Shown here: positions 41,640 to 50,320 of the stretch, in pieces
How the letters are laid out: the number at the start of each line of letters is the position of its first letter
Numbering within the stretch: the stretch's first letter is position 1
NCBI GenBank assembly: GCA_900470805.1
Contig: UCCA01000037.1
Coordinates: 1 to 64,000, forward strand
Direction: 5' to 3'
Length of the DNA: 64,000 bases
Source: Hyphomicrobiales bacterium
GTDB lineage: Bacteria > Pseudomonadota > Alphaproteobacteria > Rhizobiales > Rhizobiaceae
Made by a program: the position numbers and the translations under genes
Notes under the pieces: model-generated
The model's input: the letters and a program-made list of their open reading frames with translations, nothing else
Told to the model about the DNA's origin: nothing
Database searches by the model: none

Positions 41640-42206
41640 ATGGGATCGTCCGCCACTCTTTCGACAAGGGTCTGCCTTGCCGCAGCGCTTCTCGTGGCGA
41701 CGCCGGTCATTTCCCACGGCGCGGAGGAATGGATCGCCTCTTCGCGCCAATGGTCGATCGGTTACGTTAACAGCGGCCCTCAACCCTATTGCTCGCTGGT
41801 CTGGGACAGCCTGACAGGAAAGACGGTCGAGTTCCGCGAGAGTCTCAAGGACGCATCCTGGATCATCAAGAACGACGCCTGGACCTTGCCCGACCATCTG
41901 ACTACCCACGTCTCGGTCACCGGGCGAAGCAATACGATCGACGTTCCGGCGATCGGCGCGGACAGCAAGAGTCTTCGCGTGTGGAGCCTCCCTGGCGACA
42001 AGAATGCCGGCGGGGTTCAGGCGATCATCCGTGCGGCGATGGCCGGCATGGCCGACATCAGCGTGACCTTCCAGGGCAACGAGCCGGATTTGGTGATCCC
42101 GACATCCCGCATATACCCGATGCATGCGACCTACACCGCCTGCCTTGAACGCCTCTCCAACGCCAAAGCCGTGAAGGTCGAAAGCGCCACGACCAGTCCT
42201 TACTAG
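41640..42206 (+). CDS. Small exported protein of unknown function
   Basis: The ATG at 41640 begins a signal peptide (MGSSATLSTRVCLAAALLVATPVISHGAE) and a 188-residue product; the upstream frame to 41493 lacks plausible sequence. The mature 160 residues contain two Cys (PYCSLVW and YTACLERL) that could form a disulfide, and several short beta segments. I do not recognise a family. It is the last plus-strand gene before a 495-bp gap and follows the agmatinase gene by 156 bp. Confidence 0.6.
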   Translation: MGSSATLSTRVCLAAALLVATPVISHGAEEWIASSRQWSIGYVNSGPQPYCSLVWDSLTGKTVEFRESLKDASWIIKNDAWTLPDHLTTHVSVTGRSNTIDVPAIGADSKSLRVWSLPGDKNAGGVQAIIRAAMAGMADISVTFQGNEPDLVIPTSRIYPMHATYTACLERLSNAKAVKVESATTSPY

Positions 42207-42701
42207 ACTGTGGGCACTAACCCGTTGAACCGCCCGCCGCATCGGTCTATCGAGTAGCGGTTTGAGACGCTAAAGCTCTATTATTTTCAACGGGCTGGTC
42301 GATAAAGACGGCCGTGCGAGCTGGACATCTTGCGTTAAACGGAGTGTTCACGGAACTGATGTCGGTTTCTCTAAAATACCCCTTGCAACACCGGCGTTGC
42401 TGGCGGTATATCGCCACAGGGTTGGAGAGGTTAAGGTGCTGTCTCCCTCCGTCGGTACCTTACGCGTGAACATTCGAAAGCACGTAGGACGAACCTGATG
42501 GATTTTCGTAGCTCCCTTCAACGGATGCCAACCGCGCCTTGCCACATACATGCCCGGCCGGCTCGACGTCTGTTGCGGACGACGAAGCGTCCTGCTCACT
42601 GTCCGTACGACAATTAAACCGCACGGCGAGCAAGGACGGCGAGCACTTCGTGAACACGAACTCTCCATTCTCGTTGGCCAGATATGCAATGAGGCAATTC
42701 C
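42207..42701. other. Intergenic region before the glucose dehydrogenase gene
   Basis: No convincing gene on either strand. It should contain the promoter of the downstream dehydrogenase gene, whose ATG has GAGG 7 nt upstream. No clear operator was seen. Confidence 0.4.
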
Positions 42702-45131
42702 ATGGATAAATCACCCAACCCACCGGCGCTGCTAGGCCGCCTGTGGCTGGTCCTACTCGGAGCGGTCATCACGATCGCCGGGCTTTTCTTCGCGATCGGT
42801 GGCGGCAAGCTCGTCTCGCTTGGCGGCAGCTGGTACTTTCTGCTCGCCGGCATTGGCCTGATCATCGCCGGCCTCCTGATTGTCCGGCGCAAGCCGGCTG
42901 GCGCGCTGCTTTTCGGACTTGTCGTGATCCTGTCGGTCATCTGGGCCGTATGGGACGCTGGCCTTGATTTCTGGCCACTGATCTCGCGGCTCCTGGCTCT
43001 CGGCATCGGCGCCACTGTCGTCGCCTTCTCCTATCCGCTGCTGCGCAGGGCCTCGGGCCGCACGCCGGCTTATGCGCTATCCTTCCTGGTTGCCGTCGTT
43101 TTGGCAGTCGCCTCTGCCGGCGGCGTTGCCGGCATGTTCGTGCCGCATCCGACCGTTGCCTTCTCGGGCACGCCGGCCCCGCTCGTGCCCGTCGATCCGT
43201 CCAAAGAGCAGAAGAACTGGGAAGCCTATGGCAATACGCCTGGCGGCTCGCGCTTCGCGGCGCTTGACCAGATCACCCGCGACAACGTCAAGGACCTGAC
43301 GGTCGCCTGGACATATCACACCGGTGACACGCCGATCAGCCCCGGCGCGAACGGCGCCGAAGACCAGCAGACCCCTCTGCAGGTCGGCGACAAGGTGTTC
43401 CTGTGCACACCGCACAACAACGTCATCGCCGTCGACGCCGATACCGGCAAGGAACTGTGGAAGAACGAGATCAACGCCAAATCGTCCGTCTGGATGCGCT
43501 GCCGCGGCCTCGCCTACTTCGATGCCACCCAGGCTCTCGTGCAGCCGACCGCGCCGAACTCGACGCCTGTCCTGCCGGCCGTCGTTGCCGATGGCGCACC
43601 TTGCCAGCGCCGCATCCTGATGAACTCGATCAATGCGCAGCTCTACGCAATCGACGCCGACACCGGCAAGTTCTGCGCCGACTTCGGCGATAACGGCCGC
43701 GTCGACCTGAAGGCCGGCATGGGCAATGCGCCCGATCCGCAATATGTGCTGACCTCTGCGCCGACGGTTGCGGGCACCACCGTCGTTGTCGGCGGCCGCG
43801 TCGCCGACAACGTCCAGGTCGACATGCCGGGCGGCGTCATGCGCGGCTTCGACGTCATCACCGGCCAATTCCGCTGGGCGTTCGACCCGGGTAACCCGAC
43901 CGATCATAACCAGCCAGTCGATGGCGAGAGCTACACCCGCTCTACCCCGAACGTCTGGGCGGCCATGTCCTACGATTCGGCTTCGAACACCGTTTTCCTG
44001 CCAGTCGGCAGCCCATCCGTCGATATCTACGGCAAGCCGCGTACGGATCTGGACCACAGATACGGTGCCTCGATGCTGGCGCTGGACGCCACCACGGGCA
44101 ACGAGAAGTGGGTCTACCAGACCGTCCACAACGACCTCTGGGACTTCGACGTGCCGATGCAGCCGTCGTTCATCGACTTCCCCAAGGCTGACGGCACCAC
44201 GGTTCCGGCGCTCGTCTTCGGCACCAAGGCCGGCCAGATCTGGGTGCTCGACCGCGCAACCGGCCAGCCGTTGACCAAGGTCGAGGACGTTCCGGTCAAG
44301 CCGGGCAACATCCCCGGCGAGCCATACTCGCCGACCCAGCCGAAGTCGGTCGGCATGCCACAGATCGGCGCCGACACGCTGACCGAGAGCGACATGTGGG
44401 GTGCGACCCCGTTCGACCAGCTGCTGTGCCGCATCGCCTTCAAGGGAATGCGTTATGACGGCCTCTACACGGTGCCGGACACGACGCTCTCGCTTGCCTT
44501 CCCGGGTTCGCTCGGCGGCATGAACTGGGGTGGCCTCTCCACCGACCCGACCACCAACACGATCTTCGTCAACGACATGCGCCTCGGCCTGTGGAGCAAG
44601 ATGATTGCCGCCGCACCGAGCGACCAGGTCGCAAGCGGCGGTGAATCGGTCAACACCGGCATGGGCATCGTTCCGATGAAGGGCACGCCCTACGCGGTCG
44701 ACAAGAACCGCTTCCTGTCGGCGCTCGGCATCCCATGCCAGAAGCCGCCTTTCGGCACGATGACTGCGATCGACATGACGACGCAGAAGATCAAGTGGCA
44801 GGTTCCGGTCGGGACCGTTCAGGACACCGGTCCGCTGGGCATCAAGATGGGCGCGCAGATGCCAATCGGCATGCCGACACTCGGCGGAACGCTTGCCACC
44901 CAGGGCGGCCTGGTGTTCATCGCGGGCACCCAGGACTATTACCTGCGCGCCTTCGATGCCTCCACCGGCAAGGAAATCTGGAAAGCCCGCATGCCAGTCG
45001 GCAGCCAGGGCGGCCCGATGACCTACAAGTCGCCGAAGACAGGCAAGCAGTATGTGGTGATCTCCGCCGGTGGCGGTCGCAATTCGCCTGACCGCGGCGA
45101 CTACGTGATCGCCTACGCGCTGCCGAACTAA
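42702..45131 (+). CDS. gcd: Membrane-bound PQQ-dependent glucose dehydrogenase
   Basis: The 809-residue protein starts with about five membrane helices (GRLWLVLLGAVITIAGLFFAIGG through ALSFLVAVVLAVASAGGVAGMFVP, residues 11-145), then a long PQQ beta-propeller domain. Propeller landmarks include NWEAYGNTPGGSRFAALDQIT, DADTGKELWKN, HNDLWDFDVPMQPSFID and GTLATQGGLVFIAGTQDYYLRAFDASTGKEIWKA. Length and layout match Gcd, which oxidises periplasmic glucose and related aldoses to gluconolactone and feeds ubiquinone. No pqq biosynthesis genes are in the window. A strong terminator follows 19 bp after the stop. Confidence 0.95.
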   Translation: MDKSPNPPALLGRLWLVLLGAVITIAGLFFAIGGGKLVSLGGSWYFLLAGIGLIIAGLLIVRRKPAGALLFGLVVILSVIWAVWDAGLDFWPLISRLLALGIGATVVAFSYPLLRRASGRTPAYALSFLVAVVLAVASAGGVAGMFVPHPTVAFSGTPAPLVPVDPSKEQKNWEAYGNTPGGSRFAALDQITRDNVKDLTVAWTYHTGDTPISPGANGAEDQQTPLQVGDKVFLCTPHNNVIAVDADTGKELWKNEINAKSSVWMRCRGLAYFDATQALVQPTAPNSTPVLPAVVADGAPCQRRILMNSINAQLYAIDADTGKFCADFGDNGRVDLKAGMGNAPDPQYVLTSAPTVAGTTVVVGGRVADNVQVDMPGGVMRGFDVITGQFRWAFDPGNPTDHNQPVDGESYTRSTPNVWAAMSYDSASNTVFLPVGSPSVDIYGKPRTDLDHRYGASMLALDATTGNEKWVYQTVHNDLWDFDVPMQPSFIDFPKADGTTVPALVFGTKAGQIWVLDRATGQPLTKVEDVPVKPGNIPGEPYSPTQPKSVGMPQIGADTLTESDMWGATPFDQLLCRIAFKGMRYDGLYTVPDTTLSLAFPGSLGGMNWGGLSTDPTTNTIFVNDMRLGLWSKMIAAAPSDQVASGGESVNTGMGIVPMKGTPYAVDKNRFLSALGIPCQKPPFGTMTAIDMTTQKIKWQVPVGTVQDTGPLGIKMGAQMPIGMPTLGGTLATQGGLVFIAGTQDYYLRAFDASTGKEIWKARMPVGSQGGPMTYKSPKTGKQYVVISAGGGRNSPDRGDYVIAYALPN

Positions 45132-45150
45132 AGGTCAGTGAAAACCAACG

Positions 45151-45179
45151 AAAAGGGGCCGTTCACCGGCCCCTTTTTT
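45151..45179 (+). terminator. Rho-independent terminator after gcd
   Basis: A perfect 11-bp stem (AAAAGGGGCCG / CGGCCCCTTTT) with a 5-nt loop runs into six T. It ends the gcd transcript; 234 bp further begins the prkA operon. Confidence 0.9.
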
Positions 45180-45413
45180 GTGCAACGCAACTAATTGTCA
45201 CATATCGTGCAAAAAACAGTGAAATGCCATCTGCGCCCTTGGCGATCCGGCATCGCGACTGCATAATGAGTTTCTGACGAGTATCGCGGCTATCGGCTAC
45301 AGACTGTCCCGAACTTCGTAAGCACTTTGAACTGAAAGCAAGTCTGACGCGTTTTATCTCGCGAGCCGACACGTAGCGATCCCGTCCTCATCAACTGGCC
45401 GCGGGAGAGCAAC

Positions 45414-47363
45414 ATGCAGAAGAGCGAAAGCGACGTATTCGATCTATTTTCGGAGATCTATACGAACGCAGCGCAAGAAGAGCTAAGTCTCCAGGAATAC
45501 CTCCTGGCCTGCCGTGATGACAAAAGACTATATGCCACCGCGCAGGAACGCATGGTCGAAGCCATTGGCGAACCTAAATTAATCGACACAAGTGCCGATG
45601 AGCGCCTTGGTCGCATCTTTTCCAATCGCACCGTCAAGATTTATCCCGCCTTCGCTGATTTCTATGGAATGGAAGACACGATCGAGCGCATCGTCGGGTA
45701 TTTCCGATATGCCGCTCAAGGTCTCGAAGAGCGCAAGCAGATCCTCTATCTGCTCGGCCCCGTTGGTGGCGGCAAATCATCGCTGGCGGAGCGGCTTAAG
45801 AAGCTGATGGAACGCTTCCCGATCTACACGCTGGCGATCGACGGCCAGGTCAGCCCAGTGTTCGAATCCCCGCTTGGCTTGTTCCAGCCAGAGCGGATGT
45901 CCGATCTGCTGGAAGACAAGTATGGGATCGCCCGGCGGCGGCTGACCGGCCTGATCTCGCCGTGGGCGACCAAGCGCCTCGACGAGATCGGTGGCGACAT
46001 CTCCCGTTTCAGCGTCGTCAAGTTGATGCCGTCGCGGCTGCGCCAGATCGCCATCGCCAAGACCGAGCCGGGAGACGAGAACAACCAGGACGTCTCGGCC
46101 CTCGTCGGCAAGGTGGATATCCGGCAGTTGGAGAACTACAGCCAGGCCGATCCCGACGCCTATTCCTACAGCGGCGGTCTCAACCGGACGACGCAGGGGT
46201 TGCTCGAATTCGTCGAAATGTTCAAGGCGCCGATCAAGGTCCTGCACCCACTTTTGACCGCCACCCAGGAGGGCAGCTACAACGGCACCGAGAATTTCGG
46301 CGCTTTCCCCTATCAGGGCATCGTCGTCGCCCACTCCAACGAATCCGAGTGGCAGCAGTTCAAGAACAACCGCAACAACGAGGCCTTCCTTGACCGCATC
46401 CTGGTCGTCAAGGTTCCCTATTGCCTGCGGGTGACGGAGGAGCGGCAAATCTACGAGAAGCTGCTGCGCGAAAGCGAGCTGGCAAAGAGCGCCTGCGCTC
46501 CGGAGGTTTTGGAAAACCTCAGCAGGTTCACCGTGGCGACACGGCTGATCCGCCATGAGAATTCGCCGCTCTATACCAAGATGCGGGTCTACGACGGCGA
46601 GAACCTCAAGGACACCGACCCCAAGGCCAAATCCGTGCAGGAATACCGCGATGTCGCCGGGGTGGATGAGGGCATGAATGGGATCAGCACCCGCTTTGCC
46701 TTCAAGGTTTTGTCTGAGACCTTCAACTACGACACCAAGGAGGTGGCCGCCGATCCCGTGCACCTCATGTATATTCTCGAGCAGGCGATCCGGCGGGAGC
46801 AGTTTCCCAAGGAGGTCGAGGCCAGCTATCTCGATTTCATCAAGTCGGAACTCGCGGCCCGCTATGCCGAATTCATCGGCCACGAGATCCAGAAGGCCTA
46901 TCTGGAATCCTATAGCGAGTATGGCCAGAACCTGTTCGACCGTTACATTTCCTATGCGGATGCGTGGCTGGAGGACCAGGATTTCAAGGATGCCGATACC
47001 GGGCAGATCCTCAACCGCGAAATCCTCGACAGCGAGCTGTCGCAGATCGAAAAACCGGCCGGGATTGCCAATCCGAAGGATTTCCGCAACGAGGTGGTGA
47101 AGTTCACGCTGAGGGCGCGGGCGCGCAACGGCGGGCGCAATCCGGCATGGACGAGCTACGAAAAGCTGCGCGAGGTGATCGAGAAGCGGATGTTCGGACA
47201 GGTGGAGGATCTGCTGCCGGTCATCAGCTTCGGTTCGAAGAAGGACAGTTCGACGGAAAAGCAGCATGCCGAGTTCGTCCAGCGCATGACCGAGCGGGGC
47301 TACACGGCGCGCCAGGTTCGCAGGCTGGTCGATTGGTACATGCGGGTCAACAAGGCCGGTTGA
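45414..47363 (+). CDS. prkA: PrkA serine protein kinase
   Basis: The 649-residue protein has the PrkA AAA-type ATPase domain with Walker A GPVGGGKSS at residues 115-123, preceded by FADFYGMEDTIERIVGYF, and the C-terminal kinase-like domain. Internal landmarks such as ATQEGSYNGTENFGAFPYQGIVVAHSNESEW and ARARNGGRNPAWTSYEKLREVIEKRM are characteristic. In Bacillus and enterobacteria PrkA (YeaG) acts in stationary-phase and nitrogen-stress responses. It is first of a three-gene operon with yeaH and spoVR. I could not find a convincing sigma54 site in its 234-bp upstream region. Confidence 0.96.
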   Translation: MQKSESDVFDLFSEIYTNAAQEELSLQEYLLACRDDKRLYATAQERMVEAIGEPKLIDTSADERLGRIFSNRTVKIYPAFADFYGMEDTIERIVGYFRYAAQGLEERKQILYLLGPVGGGKSSLAERLKKLMERFPIYTLAIDGQVSPVFESPLGLFQPERMSDLLEDKYGIARRRLTGLISPWATKRLDEIGGDISRFSVVKLMPSRLRQIAIAKTEPGDENNQDVSALVGKVDIRQLENYSQADPDAYSYSGGLNRTTQGLLEFVEMFKAPIKVLHPLLTATQEGSYNGTENFGAFPYQGIVVAHSNESEWQQFKNNRNNEAFLDRILVVKVPYCLRVTEERQIYEKLLRESELAKSACAPEVLENLSRFTVATRLIRHENSPLYTKMRVYDGENLKDTDPKAKSVQEYRDVAGVDEGMNGISTRFAFKVLSETFNYDTKEVAADPVHLMYILEQAIRREQFPKEVEASYLDFIKSELAARYAEFIGHEIQKAYLESYSEYGQNLFDRYISYADAWLEDQDFKDADTGQILNREILDSELSQIEKPAGIANPKDFRNEVVKFTLRARARNGGRNPAWTSYEKLREVIEKRMFGQVEDLLPVISFGSKKDSSTEKQHAEFVQRMTERGYTARQVRRLVDWYMRVNKAG

Positions 47364-47400
47364 TGTTGCCGAAGCGAGGGCCAAAACGAGGGATTGGCGC

Positions 47401-48720
47401 ATGCCGAATTTCATCGACCGCCGGCTTAACCCGAAGGACAAGAGCCTTGGCAACCGGCAACGATTCCTGACCCGCGCCCGCGAAGAGCTGAAGCGGACAA
47501 TCAAGGATCAGATCAAGTCCGACAGGATCGTCGACGTGGACGCCGCTCACGGCGTGCCCATGCCGGCGCGCGGCGCCGGGGAACCGACCTTCCGTCCCTC
47601 CGCCAACATCGGCAACCGCGAGCACGTGTTGCCCGGCAACAAGGAGTTCTCCCCGGGTGATCGCCTGTCAAAGCCGGAAGGCGGCGCCGGTGGTGGTGGC
47701 GGGCATGGCTCCGGCGGCGGTGGCGGCGATGACGATTTCCAGTTCATCCTGTCGCGCGAAGAGGTGCTCGATCTCTTTTTCGAGGATCTCGAACTGCCCG
47801 ACATGATCAAGCTGAATCTCAAGGAAACCGTGACGTTCAAGCCGCAGCGTGTCGGCTTCACTACATCAGGATCGCCGACCAACATCAATATAGGCCGAAC
47901 CATGCGAAACAGCTTCGGGCGCCGCATGGCGCTGCAGAGGCCGAGCGAAAAGCAAGTGAAGGCAATCCTCGACGAGATTGCCGCTCTGGAAGCGGACGCC
48001 AACGGACCCACCTCGAACGCCCCGAAGCTGAAGGCATTGCGCGATGAACTGCAGGCCCTGGAGCGTCGCCGTCGCCGCATCTCCTATGTCGATCCGGTCG
48101 ACGTCCGTTTCAACCGCTTCGAGCGCCAGCCAGTCCCGAACGCCAATGCGGTGATGTTCTGCCTGATGGATGTGTCGGCCTCGATGGGCGAGCGCGAAAA
48201 GGATCTCGCCAAGCGCTTCTTCGTGCTGCTGCACCTCTTCCTCAAGCGCCGTTACGAGCGGATCGACATCATCTTCATCCGCCACACCGACGAGGCGCGG
48301 GAGGTCGATGAGGAAACCTTCTTCTACAGCAAGCAGAGCGGTGGCACCGTGGTCTCGACGGCGCTGGAGGAGATGCAGCGGATCATCGAGGATCGGTATC
48401 CCGCCGACATGTGGAACATCTATGCCGCACAGGCCTCCGATGGCGACAACAGTAGCGGCGATTCCGAGCGGTGCGCGGCGCTGCTTCGCGGACAGCTGAT
48501 GCGGCTCTGCCAGTATTATGCCTATGTCGAGATCATCGACGAGCGCGAGACGGAAATCTTCGGCACCACCGACAACGGCACCTCGCTGTGGCGGGCCTAC
48601 CGGTCCGTCGATGAGGAAATCCCGAATTTTCACATGGCCCGCATCGCAAGGCCCGGCAATATCTACCCTGTCTTTCGCAAGCTTTTCACCCGGCAGGCCG
48701 GCGTTCGTACGCGTAACTGA
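47401..48720 (+). CDS. yeaH: YeaH/YhbH family protein (DUF444)
   Basis: The 439-residue protein shows FIDRRLNPKDKSLGNRQRFLTRAREELKRTIKDQI at the N-terminus, a glycine-rich linker (GGAGGGGGHGSGGGGGDDD, about residues 96-115) and a VWA-like domain with the MIDAS pattern MDVSASMGEREKDLAKRFF near residue 256. This is the usual middle partner of PrkA. It is thought to assist the kinase, but its molecular role is not settled. It starts 37 bp after prkA and ends 13 bp before spoVR. Confidence 0.95.
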   Translation: MPNFIDRRLNPKDKSLGNRQRFLTRAREELKRTIKDQIKSDRIVDVDAAHGVPMPARGAGEPTFRPSANIGNREHVLPGNKEFSPGDRLSKPEGGAGGGGGHGSGGGGGDDDFQFILSREEVLDLFFEDLELPDMIKLNLKETVTFKPQRVGFTTSGSPTNINIGRTMRNSFGRRMALQRPSEKQVKAILDEIAALEADANGPTSNAPKLKALRDELQALERRRRRISYVDPVDVRFNRFERQPVPNANAVMFCLMDVSASMGEREKDLAKRFFVLLHLFLKRRYERIDIIFIRHTDEAREVDEETFFYSKQSGGTVVSTALEEMQRIIEDRYPADMWNIYAAQASDGDNSSGDSERCAALLRGQLMRLCQYYAYVEIIDERETEIFGTTDNGTSLWRAYRSVDEEIPNFHMARIARPGNIYPVFRKLFTRQAGVRTRN

Positions 48721-48733
48721 GGAAAATACCGAT

Positions 48734-50272
48734 ATGGCGAAGCTTGCGGCAAGCTCAGAGCTTTTGTTTGACGGATCCGACTGGAATTTTGCGACGCTTT
48801 CCAGCGCCTACGAAGCGATCAAGGAGATTGCTCTCGACGAGATGGGGCTGGATGTCTACCCCAACCAGCTCGAGATCATATCCTCGGAGCAGATGCTTGA
48901 TGCCTACTCGTCTGTCGGCATGCCGCTGATGTACCAGCACTGGTCGTTCGGCAAGCGCTTCATCTACGAGGACAATCTCTACCGCAAGGGGCATCGCGGG
49001 CTCGCCTATGAAATCGTCATCAACTCGAACCCTTGCATCACCTACCTCATGGAAGAGAACACCATGGCGATGCAGACGCTCGTCACCGCCCATGCCGCCT
49101 TCGGCCACAATCACTTCTTCAAGAACAACTATCTGTTCCGCCAGTGGACGGACGCGGGCGCCATTCTCGGCTACATGGATTTCGCCAAGAAATACATCAG
49201 CAAGTGCGAGGAACGGCACGGGGTGGATGCCGTCGAAGCCATTCTCGATTCGGCCCACGCGCTGATGGATCACGGTGTGTTCCGCTACCGCCGCCCGCCC
49301 CGCCTTTCCTCCGAAAAGGTGCGAGAACGCGCCCGCGAGCGGCTGGAATATGAGGAGCAGACCTACAGCGATCTCTGGCGAACCCTGCCGACCTCAGGCG
49401 AAATCAGGGATCCGGCCGAGGCTGAACGCAATGCGTCCGAGCGAAAGAAGGGGCTAAATCTGCCGGAGGAAAACCTCCTCTATTTCATTGAAAAGCACAG
49501 CCTCATCCTGGCGCCTTGGCAGCGCGAGATCCTGCGTATCGTCCGGATCATCGCTCAGTATTTCTATCCGCAACGTCAGACAAAGGTGATGAACGAGGGA
49601 TGCGCGACATATGTGCACTACACCATCATCAACCGGCTGTTCGACAAGGGCATGATCAGCGAAGGAAACATGCTGGAACTGCTGCGCAGCCATTCCAACG
49701 TCGTCTTCCAACCCGGCTTCGACGATCCGCGCTACTCCGGTATCAACCCCTATGCGCTTGGCTTTGCGATGATGCAGGATATCGAGCGGATCTGCACCGA
49801 GCCGACAGACGAGGATCGCGACTGGTTTCCGTCGATCGCGGGCAACAGCGATCCCAAAGGCACGCTGCTCGACGCCTGGGCCAACCATCGCGACGAGTCT
49901 TTCATCCTGCAGTATCTGAGCCCGGCAATCATGCGCAAGTTCCGCCTTTTCAGGTTGTCCGATGCGGCGACCGACAAGTTCTGCGAGGTTTCGTCCATTC
50001 ACAACGAGCGTGGCTATTCGGAAATCCGCTCCGCGCTTGCCCGCAGCTACGATGTCGGCGCCCGCCAACCTGATATTCAAGTCGTGGACGTCGATCTGCT
50101 TGGCGATCGACAGTTGCGGCTGAAGCACAGCATCAAGGACGGCCTGTTGCTCGAGGAAACCAGTCGCAACGAGACGCTCACACATGCCCGTCACCTCTGG
50201 GGATACGAGGTTAGCTTGTCGGGTATCGATAGCGCCACCGGCAAGGTTCTCTACGAGCATTCTACCGGCTGA
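48734..50272 (+). CDS. SpoVR-family protein
   Basis: The ATG at 48734 (AGGAAA upstream) gives 512 residues; the longer frame reads YeaH sequence out of frame. The conserved SpoVR sequences are present: WNFATLSSAYEAIKEIALDEMGLDVYPNQLEII, RKGHRGLAYEIVINSNPCITYLMEENTMAMQTLVTAHAAFGHNHFFKNNYLF and MNEGCATYVHYTIINRLFDKG. SpoVR relatives (YcgB in enterobacteria) travel with prkA and yeaH as a stress module even in bacteria that do not sporulate. It converges with repC, with about 48 bp between the stops. Confidence 0.95.
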   Translation: MAKLAASSELLFDGSDWNFATLSSAYEAIKEIALDEMGLDVYPNQLEIISSEQMLDAYSSVGMPLMYQHWSFGKRFIYEDNLYRKGHRGLAYEIVINSNPCITYLMEENTMAMQTLVTAHAAFGHNHFFKNNYLFRQWTDAGAILGYMDFAKKYISKCEERHGVDAVEAILDSAHALMDHGVFRYRRPPRLSSEKVRERARERLEYEEQTYSDLWRTLPTSGEIRDPAEAERNASERKKGLNLPEENLLYFIEKHSLILAPWQREILRIVRIIAQYFYPQRQTKVMNEGCATYVHYTIINRLFDKGMISEGNMLELLRSHSNVVFQPGFDDPRYSGINPYALGFAMMQDIERICTEPTDEDRDWFPSIAGNSDPKGTLLDAWANHRDESFILQYLSPAIMRKFRLFRLSDAATDKFCEVSSIHNERGYSEIRSALARSYDVGARQPDIQVVDVDLLGDRQLRLKHSIKDGLLLEETSRNETLTHARHLWGYEVSLSGIDSATGKVLYEHSTG

Positions 50273-50320
50273 CATCGCAGCTGAGGTGTTCATTGCGAAG
50301 CATGACATTTCTAGCCCATC

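Noticed and set aside
45224..45262. Possible sigma54 promoter before prkA
   Set aside because: TTGGC and GGCATC occur but the GG-to-GC distance is not the 12 bp required by the -24/-12 consensus.
45777..47504. Minus-strand open frame of 575 codons opposite prkA
   Set aside because: It is a reverse-strand shadow of prkA; its composition is dominated by Leu, Gly, Val and Arg without family motifs.
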